From NCBI GenBank assembly GCA_031310005.1, contig CM062384.1, forward strand, positions 1,550,001 to 1,614,000: a DNA stretch of 64,000 bases. Direction: 5' to 3'. The translations under genes were made by a program, and so were the position numbers. Of the stretch, positions 35,976 through 47,815 are shown one piece after another. Numbering within the stretch: position 1 is the stretch's first letter; the number at the start of each line of letters is the position of its first letter. Below the pieces are notes generated by a model that was not told the DNA's origin, made no database searches, and saw nothing but the letters and a program-made list of their open reading frames with translations. Source of the DNA: Dactylellina haptotyla (Eukaryota > Ascomycota > Orbiliomycetes > Orbiliales > Orbiliaceae).

Positions 35976-36233
35976 AGAAAACATTTAAGAATTTTGTACG
36001 ATAGCGGAATCGGTGTTTTGATCAATATGGAAGCCTCTCCTCCAGACATGTGGATATCGCAGGGGGGGAGCTAATATAGTTAGGTTTTGGGGATATCCAT
36101 GATTATTTCGGCAATGTGGTATATACGTATTAAAACCTCTCATGCTAAGAAATTTGCCGCGGTAGTGGTAAAGTCAACTCAAGTGAAGAGCTCAAAGGAT
36201 CGGAGGATATACTATCGACATGTTTTCGATTTC

Positions 36234-37987
36234 CTATTCGCCCATATTGAAGAACTGCTGCAAGTCGTCAATGGTATCTTTCATCGTTTTCTGTTTGTCT
36301 GCGTCGCTCTGCCGAACCTTACCTTTGACAATAGGCTCACCTTTGGAGGGCTTAACGCCCGGGGTGGCCGTTGAAAGTAAAGTATCGGGTGATGAAGCAT
36401 TTGGTTTGGATGCTGCCTGGTGCACCAACGGTCGTTTCTTTTGTCGGACGAAGGGTGTCTGTTCCCCTTCAGAGTTTTCTTGAACTCTAACTCTCTTCAG
36501 ATAATTACCAAGCTCTGGAGATGGTGACCTCCGGGTTCTTTTGTTGTCGAAATTATTCTTTGACACCGACTTGACGACTATGACTGATTTGGGGATTTCT
36601 CCTTGCAAGTTTCGAGAAACCAGAGTGTATTTTTTTCCCCGCACAGAGTCCGGAAGCCCGTCCACCTTCCACCATAGTTCATCTACTGACAGTCCTTTTG
36701 GCTGTGTTTGATGATCTAACGGAAGTGCTGATGCCACAATCTGGGTTCGTGACATTTTGGAATCGATGTCCCAGGGATCGCGTCTACTTGCTCGATTTCT
36801 CTCTACATATATAGGTTCAAATATCTTTTTATCTGCCGTTTTTTTACCCATGCGGTTATCAGCGATTGTCTCAAGCTCATCGGGGTTGTAAAATGGTAGG
36901 TTTCCATTATCCCCGCTAAGCTCAAACTCTTCGGAGTCAGTTTTTTCTTCCTCGCTCTCCTTTCCTCCTGTGTCCTCTCGGACTCCCGTGTCAACCCTTT
37001 CGTCAGAGGAATCACTAGACAATTCCCCTATTATTTTTGAAAGCTCCGGGGTGCCAGCCGCCAATGGCGAGGTTGAAAGAATGTCTAGGTTCTTCTGGCA
37101 AGAGATCTTTATGTAAGCTTCAGAAAAATAAAATATATCCAGTGTTGTTCACTAACCTGTGGAAAATTTAGGAGAGCCTTCAGATCCTCCTCTTGCTCCT
37201 TGAGGAATGTCAGCTCCTTCCTCAGTTCTTCGGCCTGTTCTAGCATCTTTTCAAGTTGGTTTTGTCTTTCGGTGGTTACCATGCGGACTACCAGCAACTT
37301 CAATTCCCAATCCAGTTCATCATGCTCTTGTTCATTCCTAAGAAAACGAACGGGAGATAGATTTGGAGACTTAGGTTTAGCGATTGTAAGGTGTTCACGC
37401 TCAGGTTTGCGACAGATAGTCGGAGGTGGTGCTCGTAGTGCAGTCTCCTTCGGGGCAACTGGGCAGAGTATCTCCTTCGTCCTCTTGGCCCTGAAATCAG
37501 CCAGGATTTTAAGGCTTCTTTCGAGGTTGAGTTCATGTTCCGGACGAACAGAGGGTCCTGAATCCGTTTCGCAGACGATTGGCCTGCGAACTTCCTCCAG
37601 GCAAATATGAGGGCTAGTTAGAAAGGCCGGTTGTTTCTTGAACTGGGATGATCTTGATAAGGGAAAAGTCGGGGTCTTCATATCAGAACTCTTTACAGGG
37701 TGGCCATATCGGTCTATCTAATATATATATTTAGCTAGGAAAACCCGAACGGAGGGGATGAACACTGTAAATGAAGCTGTTTACCTAGCTTAAAACATGC
37801 TAGCAACTGGTGGGGGGGTTCAAGGCTTTGGGGCGGGCCAAAGATTACGAGGGACCGTCATACTCACTGCACCGATCTCATCCGTTTCACCCCAGGATTC
37901 ATCGTGGCAATGAGTGGCACCAGGCTGAAGAATAAACTGGGGGGGTTGAGTTAAATGTCTCGCACTTTCAGATGGTTTAATTGGCAT
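36234..37987 (-). CDS. Coiled-coil protein of unknown function
   Basis: Three exons (37987-37868, 37717-37157, 37094-36234) join in phase 0 to 513 residues, with donors GTGAGT and GTTAGT and introns of 150 and 62 nt. The first junction forms GETDEIGA-IDRYGHPVK. Residues about 175-225 form a strong coiled coil (MVTTERQNQLEKMLEQAEEL, then RKELTFLKEQEEDLKALL). An acidic Ser/Glu-rich stretch follows (about 250-290). A more ordered block begins near residue 333 with DPWDIDSKM and continues through LSVDELWWKVDGLPDS and KKYTLVSRNL. The last 90 residues are basic, and the end DTIDDLQQFFNMGE is helical. The layout would suit a nuclear scaffold such as a kinetochore or DNA-repair factor, but I do not recognise the family. 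The start ATG 37987 is the first in frame with a good context. Confidence 0.75.
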
Positions 37988-38737
37988 GGTTTGGAAAATA
38001 TTTGGACTTTCAGCGGGAGACAAGAGAGAATATGTTTCTGGGAGGGCAACGACAAAACCCCAAAAGTGTGTTGATTCAAAGGATGTAGTTATCTACAGGT
38101 TATGAGGAGGGAAGCGGCGGTATGGAAATGGCAAGAAGACGCAGCAAATGATTGATCGGTTGGAAGGAGCTTGTAGAAAATAGGTATCGAAGGGGGTTGA
38201 TGAGATTACAACATTGATGCGGTTTGGGGTTGTGGATGTGAGAGGTTGGGCAAGAAAATGCGTTGTTTGTTCAAAATGCACCACGATATCTGTTGCGGAA
38301 TACAAAAACCTGACCCCAGCAAGCAAACGAACTTGCTTCGATCTCGAGCCTGGTCACATCTACATGAGAAGCGAGTGCTATCGAGAGACCCTGATAAGAA
38401 AGTAAGGAAATATTGAGGGTGGTATCATATCAAATCAGAAGAATCATACAAGCTCCGGCCTAAGAATTTCTGTTCAAAAAAGGAATCGATTGACTGCAAG
38501 CAGTACCCAGAGAATCATTTAAAAAAGCGCTAATGCCAATACATACATTTTTTGGGGAACGAATCGTTCCTTCCCTCCAAGAGTGCGAAAGGTGTGGATT
38601 TTGAAGGCGGGTTTAGAGGGTGTTTCCCATTTGAACGGATAAATCGTACGTGGGAAGGATGGTGACGACGATGATTGGATATATAGATCCGGTGGAAGTG
38701 AGATGTCAATTTCAAGAAAGCGGAGCTGTGGGGTGGT
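37988..38737. promoter_or_regulatory. Spacer between coiled-coil and dynein light chain genes
   Basis: This 750-bp spacer holds the promoter of the coiled-coil gene and the 3' UTR of the dynein light chain gene. Short frames here (for example 38530-38748, -) show no motif. Confidence 0.45.
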
Positions 38738-39529
38738 TCAGACGCCAATCCAGATGATAGACACGACGATGTCCATATCTACAGAGAAATTAGTATATTT
38801 CCTCCCTCAAAGAATCCGCGAGATACCCACCTTTCAGGGTGTGTTTGTACGCCCACATGCCATCCTGTAGAGTAAATTTTGTAAGCTTGATTCCTTCCGT
38901 GGTCCGCTGGGTCCTTGGAAACCTACCTTCTCGGTGTTCCAATATCCACCACAGGCACTGTGCATCCCCCTCCTGCCCTGTGAGCCGGTAACACTGCTGC
39001 TGTCGTCGTCCCCACCAACAGATTTGGAACCACCAGCATGTTGTATTATGGTGGAGTTGACGGCGAACTTGTAGGGGCAGGACGAGGAGGCGGATGTACC
39101 ACTAGAAGGGGTAGACTCGGAGATAAGGGATCGTAGGATGCCGTTCTACATGATATTTCTTCGGTCAGCTGCTGGTTAGGGTGTAGCAAAAAAAAGTTGC
39201 GGCCTACAATGATGTTGGTGTTCCATGTTTCGGTCATAGAGTGGGTGTAGGTGGGGGAATCACCCAGCGCAGTCTTGCATGCCTGAAAGGGGAGCTTGCA
39301 GTTAGCATCGTTGTTGTCACGATGAAATAGAGGCGAGCCGGTAGATGTCACGGAAAAGAAGAAGAAGAAGAAGGGAGCACATACATCGCCGCAAATCTGT
39401 TTTATGCGAATTGGTGGGATGGGCTGTATGCGGTGGGGGTAGAGGTTAGGTGTGTGTTAGCCGCAGAGGTTTACCCCACAGGAAGGTGGAGGACGAACGA
39501 ACCGCACTGGACTTTGGAGCATCTGCCAT
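38738..39529 (-). CDS. Tctex-type dynein light chain (DYNLT family)
   Basis: No single long frame reveals this gene; it emerges on splicing six small exons: 39529-39503, 39423-39385, 39282-39208, 39145-38927, 38864-38831 and 38778-38738. All junctions keep phase and give 144 residues. Tctex1/DYNLT dimers bind the dynein intermediate chain and link cargo to cytoplasmic dynein. The sequence shows MADAPKSSA, IKQICGDACKTALGDS, the helix MTETWNTNIINGILRSL, the beta strand CPYKFAVNSTIIQHAG, RRGMHSACGGYWNTEKDGMW and the closing strand DMDIVVSIIWIGV, which match the family in order. A Ser/Gly/Asp-rich loop of about 20 residues (GGSKSVGGDDDSSS) interrupts the region after the first strand; such inserts are common in fungal members. 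The branch site ATACTAAT precedes the last exon. Confidence 0.93.
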
Positions 39530-40802
39530 TTTGGGAAGATTCGAACGCGGAGCTTTTCAATATCGTGAGGTTTTGAGGAACTTTGGGGCTCGACGTGTCG
39601 TAGTGGTCTAATTCTATGGCGGGGCAAGGAACGGGGGGAGGTAGATGGTGGAGGGGAGAGAGGAAGAAGGAAGAGCGGGACCGGTTGGAGGAGCTGTTGT
39701 TTTATGAGACCGGCGAGCTAGCACCAATCGACCACTACGACCTCCAAAGCAGAGGACGGCTCCGTTATCGCCCAGCCTAAACCACCCGATCAAATTATAT
39801 AATAGCCACTCCGCCGTTTACTCGCGTTTTGCTCTGCCGGCGACGACGGTCACGCACATCGTCGCCGGGCCTTATCGACGGCGGCGGAGGGCCGGTTAGG
39901 TAAGAACGAATCGCGTGGCTGTCACCCGAGCCTCGCGAGCCTCGTCCTCCTCGTCCTTGCCTTCTGTCACAATATCAATATAGTCAGATATATACACGTA
40001 CTTGACAACCAGCGAGGCCTGAGACACTCCATCTCTCCTGTCACTTCTGCTGCTCTGTCCCCTGCGGAGGGGCCCGCCCCAGCTGGGCCCAGTTAGGTGG
40101 ACAGACAAAGGATGACGAGGGACACATGCTCGGGCTGGTGGGCTGGGCATGCCGTCGTCCCGCCCAGATCAGGTACATGTACTAGCCACTCCGCCCTCGA
40201 CCGGCTAGCTCGCTCGTCTGAGTGCGAAAGACAGAGGAAAAGGTTTGACGGGCTGCGTCAGACCAGCCAATGGCCGGCCTGGTACGCTGCATACATCCCG
40301 TGTCCGTCTCCAATGCTGTCTTCGCGATTGCATCCCGCGGGTCTCTGCCATTACTGCTTACTTCCCCACGCCTGCCTGGGCCCCTGCTCGCTATTACGCT
40401 ATTGCTCGAAGGGAAGAAAATATTTTCAGCGGGCTGTTTCAATTGTCCAAGAATTAACAACAGCAAGAATAACATAAGGGATCGCAAGTTCCTGCATTTG
40501 ATCAGGATTCTTCGAGTTGCCTTGTCCGTCCAACGTGCCTCAAAAACTCTGCTCCGGCCGCCGTTGCTCGTTGCTGGGGTTCACCTCACCTGCAATTTTC
40601 ACCCGCCTGGCTAAAAACCTCAAAACCCGTTCCACATCCTCTTCGCTCCCAACCTCTCTCCCTCCCGTCCAACTACTACTCTCTCTTCCTCCTGAACGCT
40701 CTCTCGCTCTCGCTCTATCTCTCACCATTGTCTTGCTTGCCGACGACGCTACTGTAACATATCTTCCCTGTCTAGAACTCTGACTCTACTACTGCGATCA
40801 TC
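39530..40802. promoter_or_regulatory. Divergent promoter region, dynein light chain and VTC1
   Basis: 1.27 kb without a gene, between divergent starts. A pyrimidine-rich tract at about 40628-40735 (runs of CTCTCT and CCTCC) lies directly upstream of VTC1 and is the likely core promoter and leader. Open frames in this part (40097-40477, 40270-40614) are low-complexity translations. Confidence 0.5.
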
Positions 40803-41460
40803 ATGTCGACCCAGCCTCTCCTCCAAACCGCACCAGGTCCGTTTGCCTTCTCCGTCCTTTCTTTTTTTATTTTTATTTTTTCTGGTTACAGAAAACCGCC
40901 CGTCGCACAGACTTTTGCCCAACTCCGAAGCTAAAAACAATGCAGCATCCAATTGCTAACCACCTAACCATCAACAGGCAAGAGAATCGCTCTGCCGGTC
41001 AGGGTCGAACCAAAGGTATTACCCTTCACCAACCAGCTAAAATCGATGGATATATAAACTAACCTACGTTATTATTCAGGTCTACTTTGCCAACGAGAGT
41101 AAGAGCACCCGTCTGCCCGATCAAACATATGGAAATAATCTACAATAAAACAGCCACCGGATCTAACACTTCCCCTTCCTAGGAACCTTCCTTTCATGGC
41201 TAAATTTCACCGTCATCCTCGGCGGCCTCGCCGTCGGTCTCCTCAACTTTGGCGATAAAGTCGGCCGCATATCGGCCGCCCTCTTCACCTTCATCGCCAT
41301 GGGCACTATGGTCTACGCTCTCTTCACCTTCCATTGGCGTGCCGCCGCAATCCGCAAGCGAGGCAGCGGCAGCTTCGACGACCGCTTTGGACCCACTGTT
41401 TTGGCCATCACGCTTTTAGCTGCCGTCGTCGTCAATTTCATCTTGAGAATGGTCGAGTAA
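40803..41460 (+). CDS. VTC1: Vacuolar transporter chaperone subunit 1
   Basis: Four exons (40803-40836, 40978-41015, 41080-41098, 41183-41460) give 122 residues. Vtc1 is the small membrane subunit of the VTC complex, which makes and imports polyphosphate at the vacuole and also supports microautophagy and V-ATPase stability. The protein reads [37 protein letters not shown] and then three membrane helices ([52 protein letters not shown]). The RTFLSWL motif and the loop [20 protein letters not shown] are typical. Length matches the family (about 120-130). Three of the four exons are tiny, a common arrangement for this gene. Confidence 0.96.
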
Positions 41461-42405
41461 ATTTTAGTAGTTTGTTTTAGTTTTGTTTACCGGGGAAGGA
41501 GCGGGGCATGTGGGGAATGACGAGGCGTGGAAAGAGAGGGGTCGATGTTATTTCAGACGAATTTGAAGAATTACGCACGAACAAACCGACGATTCAGATA
41601 TACTGGATTCCCAATTTTTGTTTTTGAATACCCTTCCTCTCTCCGAAAACTGGAAAGTGAGAGAGAGGGCTTGGCCGATTTTATTTTCCTCGGGGCAAGT
41701 TTAGAGCGAATCAGCCAGCAATTTTTTTTTAGAATGGGATTGCGATTTCCTTAACATCGACGTATTTATTATTTCCTTGGACTTACATTTCATCTATTGG
41801 TGGAATTTGGGATATGTTACAAGAGAAACAGAAGAGCTTACAATTGGGTCTTTTTTTTGGTGCACACATTGTGGAACTGGGGGTTATAGCAGATGCTCTT
41901 TTTCAGCGTTTTCAAATTTGCTGTTATTAATACGCAATTGCAATCAACAATAATAAATCATCACCAAAATGGAATATCATTTGTCGCTACATCACGCAAA
42001 GTATCCGAATATTTTACTCGAAAATATGGGTTATATTTTTTTGGGAGGAAACCGCAAAGGGTTACCTAAGTTGTATTCTGATCCTTGTTGTGATTCGTCT
42101 TTGATTACCCGCTGTTAAGCAGCTGTCGTGTAATCTTTATTGAGAGGCTTTCCCACGATCATTCCAGCAAAATCCAGAACTGAGCCTACCCATCATTTCA
42201 ACCCTGGAGATATGCCGGAAAAGAAAAGAGGGAGAACCGTTTGTTTGGTTTAGTTCGTAATTCCATAGTAACACATTCAAACAGAAAGTAATATAAAAAA
42301 GAGGCCAAAAGTGTTCATAAAACTCCGTCCCTACCAAAACCAAAAAAGCAATTGATGATAATATATTGTAACAAGTAGGCTTCGGCCCGCCCTGTATTTC
42401 ATGTT
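41461..42405. other. 3' spacer between convergent VTC1 and hydrophilin genes
   Basis: 945 bp between two stop codons, AT-rich, holding both 3' UTRs. No gene or structured element is visible. Confidence 0.5.
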
Positions 42406-42954
42406 CTAAGGACGGAAAGCTTCGCCTGACCCAGAGCTGCCAGCAGCAGCTGAATCCAAGGTGCTTACCTCGTCGGCAACGACAACACCGTTTCCATTGA
42501 CGGATGCGGCAGCGGAACGTTCCTCGGGAGTGGGACCGTGGCGATCCTCGTCATAGAGAGGGTCTTCCTCCGGAGCCTCGAATTTGGACTTCAATTGGAA
42601 GCTGTGGGTGGGTGAGGTGTTAGAGTAACGGCGTGGACGGGTCATGTTGAACTCTTCGAGATCTTCGAGTTCGTCGCCTGGGTGGCCCCTGCGAGGTCGC
42701 AACAACACATATTAGTCTTCAGGTTGATGCCATCCTCGCGTTGTTGAATCCCGGTGCTGATATCAGGGCGGGGACTGATGGATGGATAGAACATACCAGT
42801 TGCCTCGGCCGCCGCCCTCCTTCTTGACCTTCTGGGGAGCGACATCAACAAAGCCGTTCTTAGCGAAAAACTTGGGATACTGATTTTCTGTCATGAGGGC
42901 GGCGACCTCTGGGTTGTTGTGGGGGAGGTCGTTGGCCTTAGTGGTGCGGGTCAT
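42406..42954 (-). CDS. Stf2-like hydrophilin
   Basis: Two exons, 42954-42797 and 42688-42406, join inside a Trp codon (108-nt intron, GTATGT donor) to give 146 residues. The N-terminal half matches the yeast Stf2/Tfs-type family: MTRTTKANDLPHNNPE, YPKFFAKNGFVDVAP and GGGRGNWGHPGDELEDLEEF. The C-terminal half is hydrophilic, Ala/Gly/Ser-rich and disordered. Yeast Stf2 was described as a factor stabilising the ATPase-inhibitor complex and as a hydrophilin promoting desiccation tolerance; the same stress role here is inference. Strong hydrophilicity and the absence of cysteine fit. Two AGGGG elements (43559-43563 and 43569-43573) about 600 bp upstream resemble stress-response elements. Confidence 0.85.
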
Positions 42955-45900
42955 GGTGGGCAACAATGATTGGGTGTCGTGTGATGAAGGGTGGCTTGAG
43001 TTTGCTCGGCGGCTTTTGCTATCAGAGGTTTCCTTTTATGCGAGCGATGAGGAGTTGGAGAGAAAGATTTAGTTGATAGTTTCTGAATATTGTTTGAAAT
43101 CGAGAGTTAGAGGAAGTGTTTATTTGCAACGTTCGATAGAGTGATTCGAGGAGATGCAAGGCAGTGGCAATTGATGAATATCTTGATCAATGATCGTGGG
43201 GAATACGAGGAGGGAAACAGTGGTGCCTTTTATAACAAACAACGGAAGCCGTAGAATTTCTCCGAGCGCGGATATTGCTCATGAGGTCACAAGGCCCGAT
43301 TGAAGCGGCGCTGAATCTGACGCATCAGCCATATTGGCGCTCGTCAGGCCATTCGTTGCCTCTCAATGCGGCCAATTTCGTGGCATTTAGGAAGCACATC
43401 TCGCATCGGGTAATGGCCGGAGCACGGTGACGTCTGATGGTGGAGTGATGTTGCGCAGCTCGCTTGCTCTCCCTGGTCGGGCCAGAACACAAACACCCAA
43501 CAAAAACAGCCGGCGCCCAGGCCAGGGCAGAGATAGCACCTCCCAGACCTTGCCATGCAGGGGTTCAGAGGGGCGGTATTCTTAGGAGGATCAGGAAGGG
43601 AAGAAAAGGCTAAACCGGTATTCGCTCAGCTGCTCTCGCTCTCCGCCGCCAGTGGCCCTCCCTCCTCTCTCTCAGTCCCGTGAGCTCGTCCTCGGAAGAG
43701 AGTGTCCTTGAGTCACCCACCGTGCGAAGGAGACTAATTGCAAGTCAACCATCTTCGGGCGAAGGATAGGAAGCGGTCATGAGGTCTTGTTCTCTAGGAG
43801 GAGTCTGTGGGCCATGCCCGAACGCCGTTTGGGCCGTTGAGAATGTGGGGAAACCGGGGCAACTGGGGTGCACACGACAGGAACGGCAGGCGAGAGCTCA
43901 ATAAACGCGAACAAACATGAAAATGCGGAGGGTTGGTGTATCATGCATGTATAGGTGGGTATATGTGTGTGTAGTACAAAGCGAATTTAAATACTTACTC
44001 TTTGAAAGCGTGGAGAGAAACCGAGGAAAGTTTGAAATGCAAGAAAGAAAGGAGAAGAGAGATGTGGAATTAGAGATTATTATGATACGATCTATCTGGA
44101 GTAGGTTTCTTTTCTATGGAGACACGAAAGCGGCAAGTTTCATCTGCAGGGTGTTTGGGGGGTGTAGGACTGCGGGGTTATCAGAGCAATGATATCGCTG
44201 CGATATTGTAACTGTTGTACGGCAATGGACGGCACGGTGAGAGGTGTGCAGTTTGAAATTTGTTGCAGATGCGTTTGCAGCAAGTAATTGTAATGGAATA
44301 GCAATAGAAACAAGAGGTGAAGTAATCAGAATAAGAGTAAGAGAAGGAGATCGATCGGTGAAATCGTAAGAGGGGGAGGAGGAAAGGAAGTGAAAGGGAA
44401 ATAGGTCGGCTTCGAGGTCTCTGGATGGGGCCTTTTTAAACTATTCTACGGCTGTAGAGGGAGAAAGTGGAATTGGAAAAAAAGAAAAAAAGGCACCTGA
44501 CGGGCAAATGACGACGGCGGACGAGGTTATCTCTAATTCCAGTAGTATCGGGCTGGAAGAATGACAATAATAATAGTAAGTAATAAAAGTCATTATTTCT
44601 GGGCCTGGGCTTCCTGATCCAACCTTGCTACGCTACTCTAACGACAGTGCATTGCCAAACCTGGGGCCCTTCCGACCAGCTTCAACTTAACCTCCAACAG
44701 GCTATATGCACCCCATAAGACATGAGAGATATGTCCATCTGGCGGTCAGTCCCGTCTAACGGGCATAGATCAGCCTACTGCTACTGCAGTCGATGAGGCG
44801 TACCGGGTCTCGTGCCTGCCCGAGGGTGAAGGTTACTCAGCTCCGGCTTCGTGATAATCTCTTGTTCAAACGCCATCATACCCGTTTGGTAGGCTATTTG
44901 CCGGACTTACCGTCCTTGTCCTGTTCGTGACGAGCCCAAACTAAAACCCCCAAAAGAAGTTCAACAAACTTCTGAGCTAAAGTACCCCGGACTTTTGGCG
45001 AAATGATGTGCTTGCTACTAAGCCGTATTATCACACTGATAGTGGGTGCATGCACATGTACATGTACACACACATGAACATGTCCTACTCAGACATGGCT
45101 CCCCCTTCGTCAAGGCATGCGAAGGACCGGGTGGGGAAATGGAATGCGCGTGGAGAAGCTCCAAAACGAGACATCATACTCGTTCCGGGGGACCCTGAAG
45201 ATGAAAGGGAAAAATATCAAATGCTCTCTCCTGCTCCCAAGCCGAGTACGAGCTAACTTTATTTCGAGATGAAAATGGTGTAATGGTATCGTGGTCGCTC
45301 TGCTCTTAAACTCGCCCTCCACCCCGCACTTTTCATTTCACCTGAGGGAGGCCCTTGTCTCACCGCACTAGGCACGATTGGGTGTTACGTTGATTCCAAG
45401 AAAGTGGACGATCGTGCGTGCTTGCGTGGGGAATTTCTGCAGGCAATCCTGCCTCCGAAAACCCGACCAGTGAAAGAGGTCTATCTTTCGAACATCGCCA
45501 TTTCGGATTGTGCGATGCCCAATTGCATTAACAGATGTTATAATACATACCATCCTACCCCCAGGGCGATATCGGACTGAGTGACTAAGAGACTGGTGGC
45601 AGAGCGGACGGGGAGAGGCACACTAGCTCGAAGACAATTAGTAATGTAAAACCAATCGCTGCAAATTCTCGTTTGACTGTATGTCCGCGGCGGTAGTCTC
45701 CGTCACGCCCGTTTTTTTATTCGCTTTATTTTTTGTTTTATAGACACCAGTAAAACACAACCTATTTCACAAGGCTCAGAAATATATACCGCCCAAGTCT
45801 CTATCGCACAGGAGCCACTTTGATTCCTTTTCGACCTCGTCGGCCTTATAAACCCGCGCAACAAGACCCTTGATTTCGATATCTATTTAACCCACCTTCC

Positions 45901-45972
45901 CACCCCGCATAGCAGAACATACCCACCATCTTCCGTAGACAGTTGCTCCCGAAAATACGTACGGTTCCAGAA
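42955..45972. promoter_or_regulatory. 3-kb gene-free region between hydrophilin and DRE2
   Basis: The side near 42954 is the promoter of the hydrophilin gene; paired AGGGG motifs lie at 43559-43573. The side near 45973 is the DRE2 leader, which is AT-rich (45715-45745) and then C-rich. In between I see no coding frame with motifs. Short frames (43917-44192, 45008-45256) are not convincing. Confidence 0.45.
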
Positions 45973-47138
45973 ATGGCTCCGCCACCACCAGCCGCAATCG
46001 ACTTCTCGTCGGATTTCGCTCCAGCCGTCGTTTCAGATAGCAAGTCTCCCGCCAAAACGCTCCTACTATGCCCACCAGCCGTCGCTGCCAATCCTGAAGT
46101 GCTCCAAGCTGCCCTCGCTACAAACCCTCGATCATCCACGGATGTTCAGATGCTAGACAGAATAGCCATGGGTCTCGTGAACCTACCGGCTGAAACCTAT
46201 GCCACCGTTATCCTCCTCTCCGACCCTTCCTCTACAAAGTCTCAGTTGGACATCGACACGAAGGCGTTACAGAAGGTCACGGCGTCGATGGCACCTGGAT
46301 CGAGGTGGATTGCACAGAATGACGGGGCTTTGAAACATATCAATCGATTGAATGTCGTATTGGCGGGACTTGTCGTTAGCGAGGAAGCGGAAGGTGCCAT
46401 TTCGTTCACAAAACCCGACTACGGAAAGGCTGCTGCCGTCCCGCTGCGCTTGGGTAAGAGGAAGGATAAGACATCCGAGGATATCGTTACTCCAAGTGGT
46501 ACCATACAAATATCATCGAACGAGTCTGCTTCGGCCGGAGAGAAGGCAAAGGGGATCAAGGTGTACAATGTGGGCTATGTTGACCTGGGGGATGACCTGG
46601 ATGCGGATTTTGGGGAAGACGATGATGATGATTTGATTGATGAGAACACCCTTCTTGGTGACTCAGATCTTGCTATGCCTGTACAGCAACGTAAGTCATG
46701 GTATTATGAGATGCCTCCGTTCAGATCGTGTCCGCTTACGCTCTGATATATAGCACCTGAATGTCGTCCGAAGCCTGGGAAGAGGAGACGGGCTTGCAAA
46801 GACTGCACCTGTGGGTTGAAGGAGAAGATAGAAGCCGAGGATAAAGCCAAAAGAGATGCTGCAGATGCCGCACTCAAGTCTGCTACTGCCGTCAAGCTGG
46901 AGAAGGACGACCTGGCAGAGATTGATTTTACAGTTGAGGGCAAGGCCAGCAGTTGCGGGAACTGCTACTTGGGTGATGCATTTAGGTATATTTCCTCCTC
47001 TAGTTTCCCGGCCCCTCTATAAAGCGGTGAGAAGCTAACCAGAAACCACACAGATGTGATGGATGCCCTTATATCGGATTGCCGGCGTTCAAGCCGGGTG
47101 AGCAGGTTCGGATTCCAATCGGAGACGATCAATTGTGA
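45973..47138 (+). CDS. DRE2: Fe-S cluster assembly protein Dre2 (anamorsin)
   Basis: Three exons (45973-46690, 46754-46985, 47054-47138) give 344 residues. Dre2 receives electrons from Tah18 and serves the first steps of cytosolic Fe-S protein assembly. The N-terminal methyltransferase-like domain (about 1-150) is followed by a linker with [17 protein letters not shown]. Both cluster motifs are complete: C243, C254, C257 and C259 (C-x10-C-x2-C-x-C), and C307, C310, C318 and C321 ([15 protein letters not shown]), the latter formed across the last splice junction. The C-terminus [16 protein letters not shown] is typical. The start is the ATG in AGAAATGGCT. It is followed in tandem by NUP133 with a 677-bp spacer. 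Confidence 0.95.
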
Positions 47139-47815
47139 ATATCTGTTTGTTAGATTGGGATTTCTTTGGGATGGGTTGGCATTTCTTTGCCCGGCTGGCT
47201 GGCGTTTTAGATCTCGCGATAGCAGACAGCGTACTGCATCTTCTGTATTGGGTTCGGGTGGTTTAGATGGCTTTTCGAGTGGGATGCGGCAAGATTGAAT
47301 ATCAGTGGCATACGATACCGGAATAGCAGCGATACATAGATTAAAATATACCGAACTGTTCCTCGGTGCTTCCTTACGACTGTTCGTGGATAGATAAAAC
47401 GAATAAAACTAAACTAAACTAAACTAAACAAACGATCGAGATGTACCGTGCGTATCTAGCTGTGGACTTAAAACTATCGGCGACTATTCTGATGCATGAT
47501 TACTGACTGCTTGGTATCTGAGTATTCACCGTATCCGTTCTCATATGCGAGTTTGGTGCCAGGGCAAAGCCGGCAACACTTTTTGGTGGTGTTCGCTTGC
47601 CCAACCACACAAATCTTCAAGCCGCCCCGAAAACAAGCCAGTCCGCGGCCTCAATTTCGTCAACATTCGCGAACCGACCTCCACCAAGAATCATCCTCAC
47701 CCTTTTCCCTCACCGACGGCATCGCCCATCCCCCCTCCCGCCGTCCCTCCGACCCCGTCACTCCATCATCGTAACGTCGCCAACACCTCCCCTGAACACT
47801 CACACATCCGCCGCA
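47139..47815 (+). promoter_or_regulatory. DRE2 3' UTR and NUP133 promoter
   Basis: 677 bp with no gene. It includes four tandem AAACT copies (47406-47425) in the DRE2 3' region, and C-rich sequence (47690-47770) just before the NUP133 start. Confidence 0.5.
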
